Positions 62,982-64,000 of a DNA stretch of 64,000 nt are shown piece by piece. The stretch lies in assembly GCA_041397765.1 (NCBI GenBank), contig JAWKWA010000011.1, forward strand, positions 1 to 64,000. The letters run 5' to 3'. Source of the DNA: JAWKWA01 sp041397765. GTDB taxonomy: Bacteria; Pseudomonadota; Alphaproteobacteria; Rhizobiales; Hyphomicrobiaceae. Made by a program: the position numbers and the translations under genes. The notes beneath the pieces are model-generated. The model saw only the letters and a program-made list of their open reading frames with translations. It made no database searches and was not told the DNA's origin. Position 1 is the stretch's first letter. Each line of letters starts with the position of its first letter.

Positions 62982-63884
62982 TCACCCGGCCTGTTTGCCG
63001 AGCCAGTGGGGCGGCTCGGTCGGTCGCCAGTTGTGACCACGCCGCGATGATGCCCAGCGCCGGACTTCGTCCTCGAGCAGGAGGCGCGCGCTCGTTTCGA
63101 GACGCTCCATGCCATCGTCGAGCTTGTCGCGCCATTCCGGCCCCTCGTCCCAGGCGGCGACGAACGCCTCGGCGAGCTCGTTCGGTCGCTCGCGGACAAG
63201 CGCGCAGATCAGCACTTCCGCCTGCGCGATGTCCTTGGAGGCTTTGGCTTGATCAAACCGTGAGGCGGCGACGATCAGCTTGTGGACGGCGAACCGCTCT
63301 GCGCGCGGAATTGTGACTGGAACTCCAGCATCGGCGCAGCACCGATCGCTCGGGCTCGTGGATCAGATAATCCAGATGACGCAAGGGCTGGGCGCCCGAT
63401 CCGCCCGGCGCGCCTTCATTCGTGCAGGACGGCGGGCATAACCATCCGAGCCCCGTCTGGCGTCAGCATGTCGACCATGTAGCCCGCACGATTGCGATAA
63501 CGGGCCGTCACGAACGGATCAGCCGGATCAAGGATGTCGCAGTGAAGCTGTCATCGATGCTGCGGATGACCTCGATGACCGGCGGCATGCATCATCAAGG
63601 TTTTCGGAGATGCCAAAATCCGCGCGAAGTCGACGTCTCCCGTCATTACCGCGCGGGCACCGAGCTTCATGCCGAGGAGTCCGGCATACGCTTGGAACGC
63701 GAGTGTCCCGACGAGTACGCCTCGCAGCCGAAAGAACCCGGCCCCAGCCATTGCCTCTACGACACGCGCGGAATAACCGTCTGCGGCCGGCAAGCCGGCC
63801 GCGAGCAGCGGCAGGGGTTTCAGGCGGCCGCGCCTGGGCTCGATCGGCCGAGATGCGGCCCTATCCACTCGCCTGCCTGTTTGC
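62982..63884 (-). pseudogene. GSU2403 family nucleotidyltransferase-fold gene, truncated and frameshifted
   Basis: The family core is readable in pieces: FFRLRGVLVGTLAFQAYAGLL and VMTGDVDFA (about 63660-63770), VIEVIRSIDDSF, ILDPADPFVTARYRNRAGYMVDML, GAQPLRHLDYLIHEPERSV, and ERFAVHKLIVAASRFDQAK continuing to a stop at 62982 (LGKQAG). At least four frame changes separate these pieces. The N-terminal 80-100 residues expected of the family are missing because the trpB stop lies immediately before. A truncated accessory gene at an insertion point is the best reading. Confidence 0.7.
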
Positions 63885-64000
63885 TCAAATCTCCATGTCG
63901 AGATATTTCGCGACCGAAAAGATGTCCTTGTCGCCACGACCGCACATGTTCATGACGAGGAGATTGTCCTTCTTCAGCTTGGGCGCGAGCTTCATGACAT
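63885..64000 (-). CDS. trpB: Tryptophan synthase beta chain, C-terminal fragment (cut by the window edge)
   Basis: The last 38 or so residues are visible: MKLAPKLKKDNLLVMNMCGRGDKDIFSVAKYL and then a stop. CGRGDKDI is the conserved C-terminal segment of TrpB. The gene continues past base 64000. It is on the same strand as trpA, but about 3 kb upstream. Confidence 0.9.
   Translation of the reverse strand, partial: VMKLAPKLKKDNLLVMNMCGRGDKDIFSVAKYLDMEI

Noticed and set aside
1..64000. tRNA, rRNA, CRISPR array or transposase genes
   Set aside because: Looked for T-loop patterns, spaced direct repeats and transposase motifs by eye; none was convincing. A covariance-model scan would be needed to exclude a tRNA fully.

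Overview
The window is a 64 kb piece of a high-GC alphaproteobacterial chromosome. Gene content and order point to the Hyphomicrobiales (Rhizobiales). Examples are an AccD without the usual zinc-finger cysteines, aerobic cobaltochelatase CobS/CobT beside a DnaJ-domain protein and BolA, the run rpmB / DUF3108 / SUV3-like helicase / S4 protein / fdxA / carD, and etfAB beside hbd and a cobalamin adenosyltransferase. No rRNA, tRNA, CRISPR array, transposase or phage gene was recognised.

Layout. 0-6 kb: flavin oxidoreductase, two SDRs, rpe and a glutamine amidotransferase. 6.3-9.8 kb: thiamine importer thiBPQ on the minus strand behind a TPP riboswitch. 10-12.8 kb: isovaleryl-CoA dehydrogenase, then HMG-CoA lyase overlapping thiamine pyrophosphokinase thiN. 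13-17.4 kb: hypothetical protein, aminotransferase, a Clp-N-like coiled-coil protein and a small membrane protein. 17.5-25.7 kb: acyl-CoA and electron-transfer functions (RidA, two 3-hydroxyacyl-CoA dehydrogenases, EtfA/EtfB) with rhomboid, PduO-type adenosyltransferase, PagL-like deacylase and a twin-TM protein. 25.7-31 kb: SDR, dienelactone hydrolase, GST, M17 aminopeptidase and an NlpC/P60 peptidase. 31-39.8 kb: the carD-fdxA-S4-helicase-DUF3108-rpmB block. 40-45 kb: GNAT, acyl-CoA synthetase, a triple-RidA protein and exported proteins. 46-56 kb: cobT, cobS, dnaJ-like, bolA, a flavoprotein reductase, a CBS-domain protein, aroB and aroK. 56-64 kb: an exported protein, accD, trpA, an inserted block and the 3' end of trpB.

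Themes. Thiamine uptake (thiBPQ) and thiamine activation (thiN) lie a few kb apart. Leucine and acyl-CoA oxidation (isovaleryl-CoA dehydrogenase, HMG-CoA lyase, Hbd) can pass electrons to EtfAB. CobS, CobT and the adenosyltransferase belong to the cobalamin pathway. Two normally contiguous pairs are split by accessory DNA: cobS/cobT by a broken Uma2 gene and an unknown gene, and trpB/trpA by about 3 kb.

Sequence quality. From 48 kb onward many reading frames need small indels to match their families: Uma2, the unknown gene beside it, cobS, aroK, the 56.6 kb exported protein and the GSU2403-type nucleotidyltransferase. Most look like 1-2 base deletions. In core genes these are more likely assembly errors than real decay. 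The truncated nucleotidyltransferase looks really degenerate.
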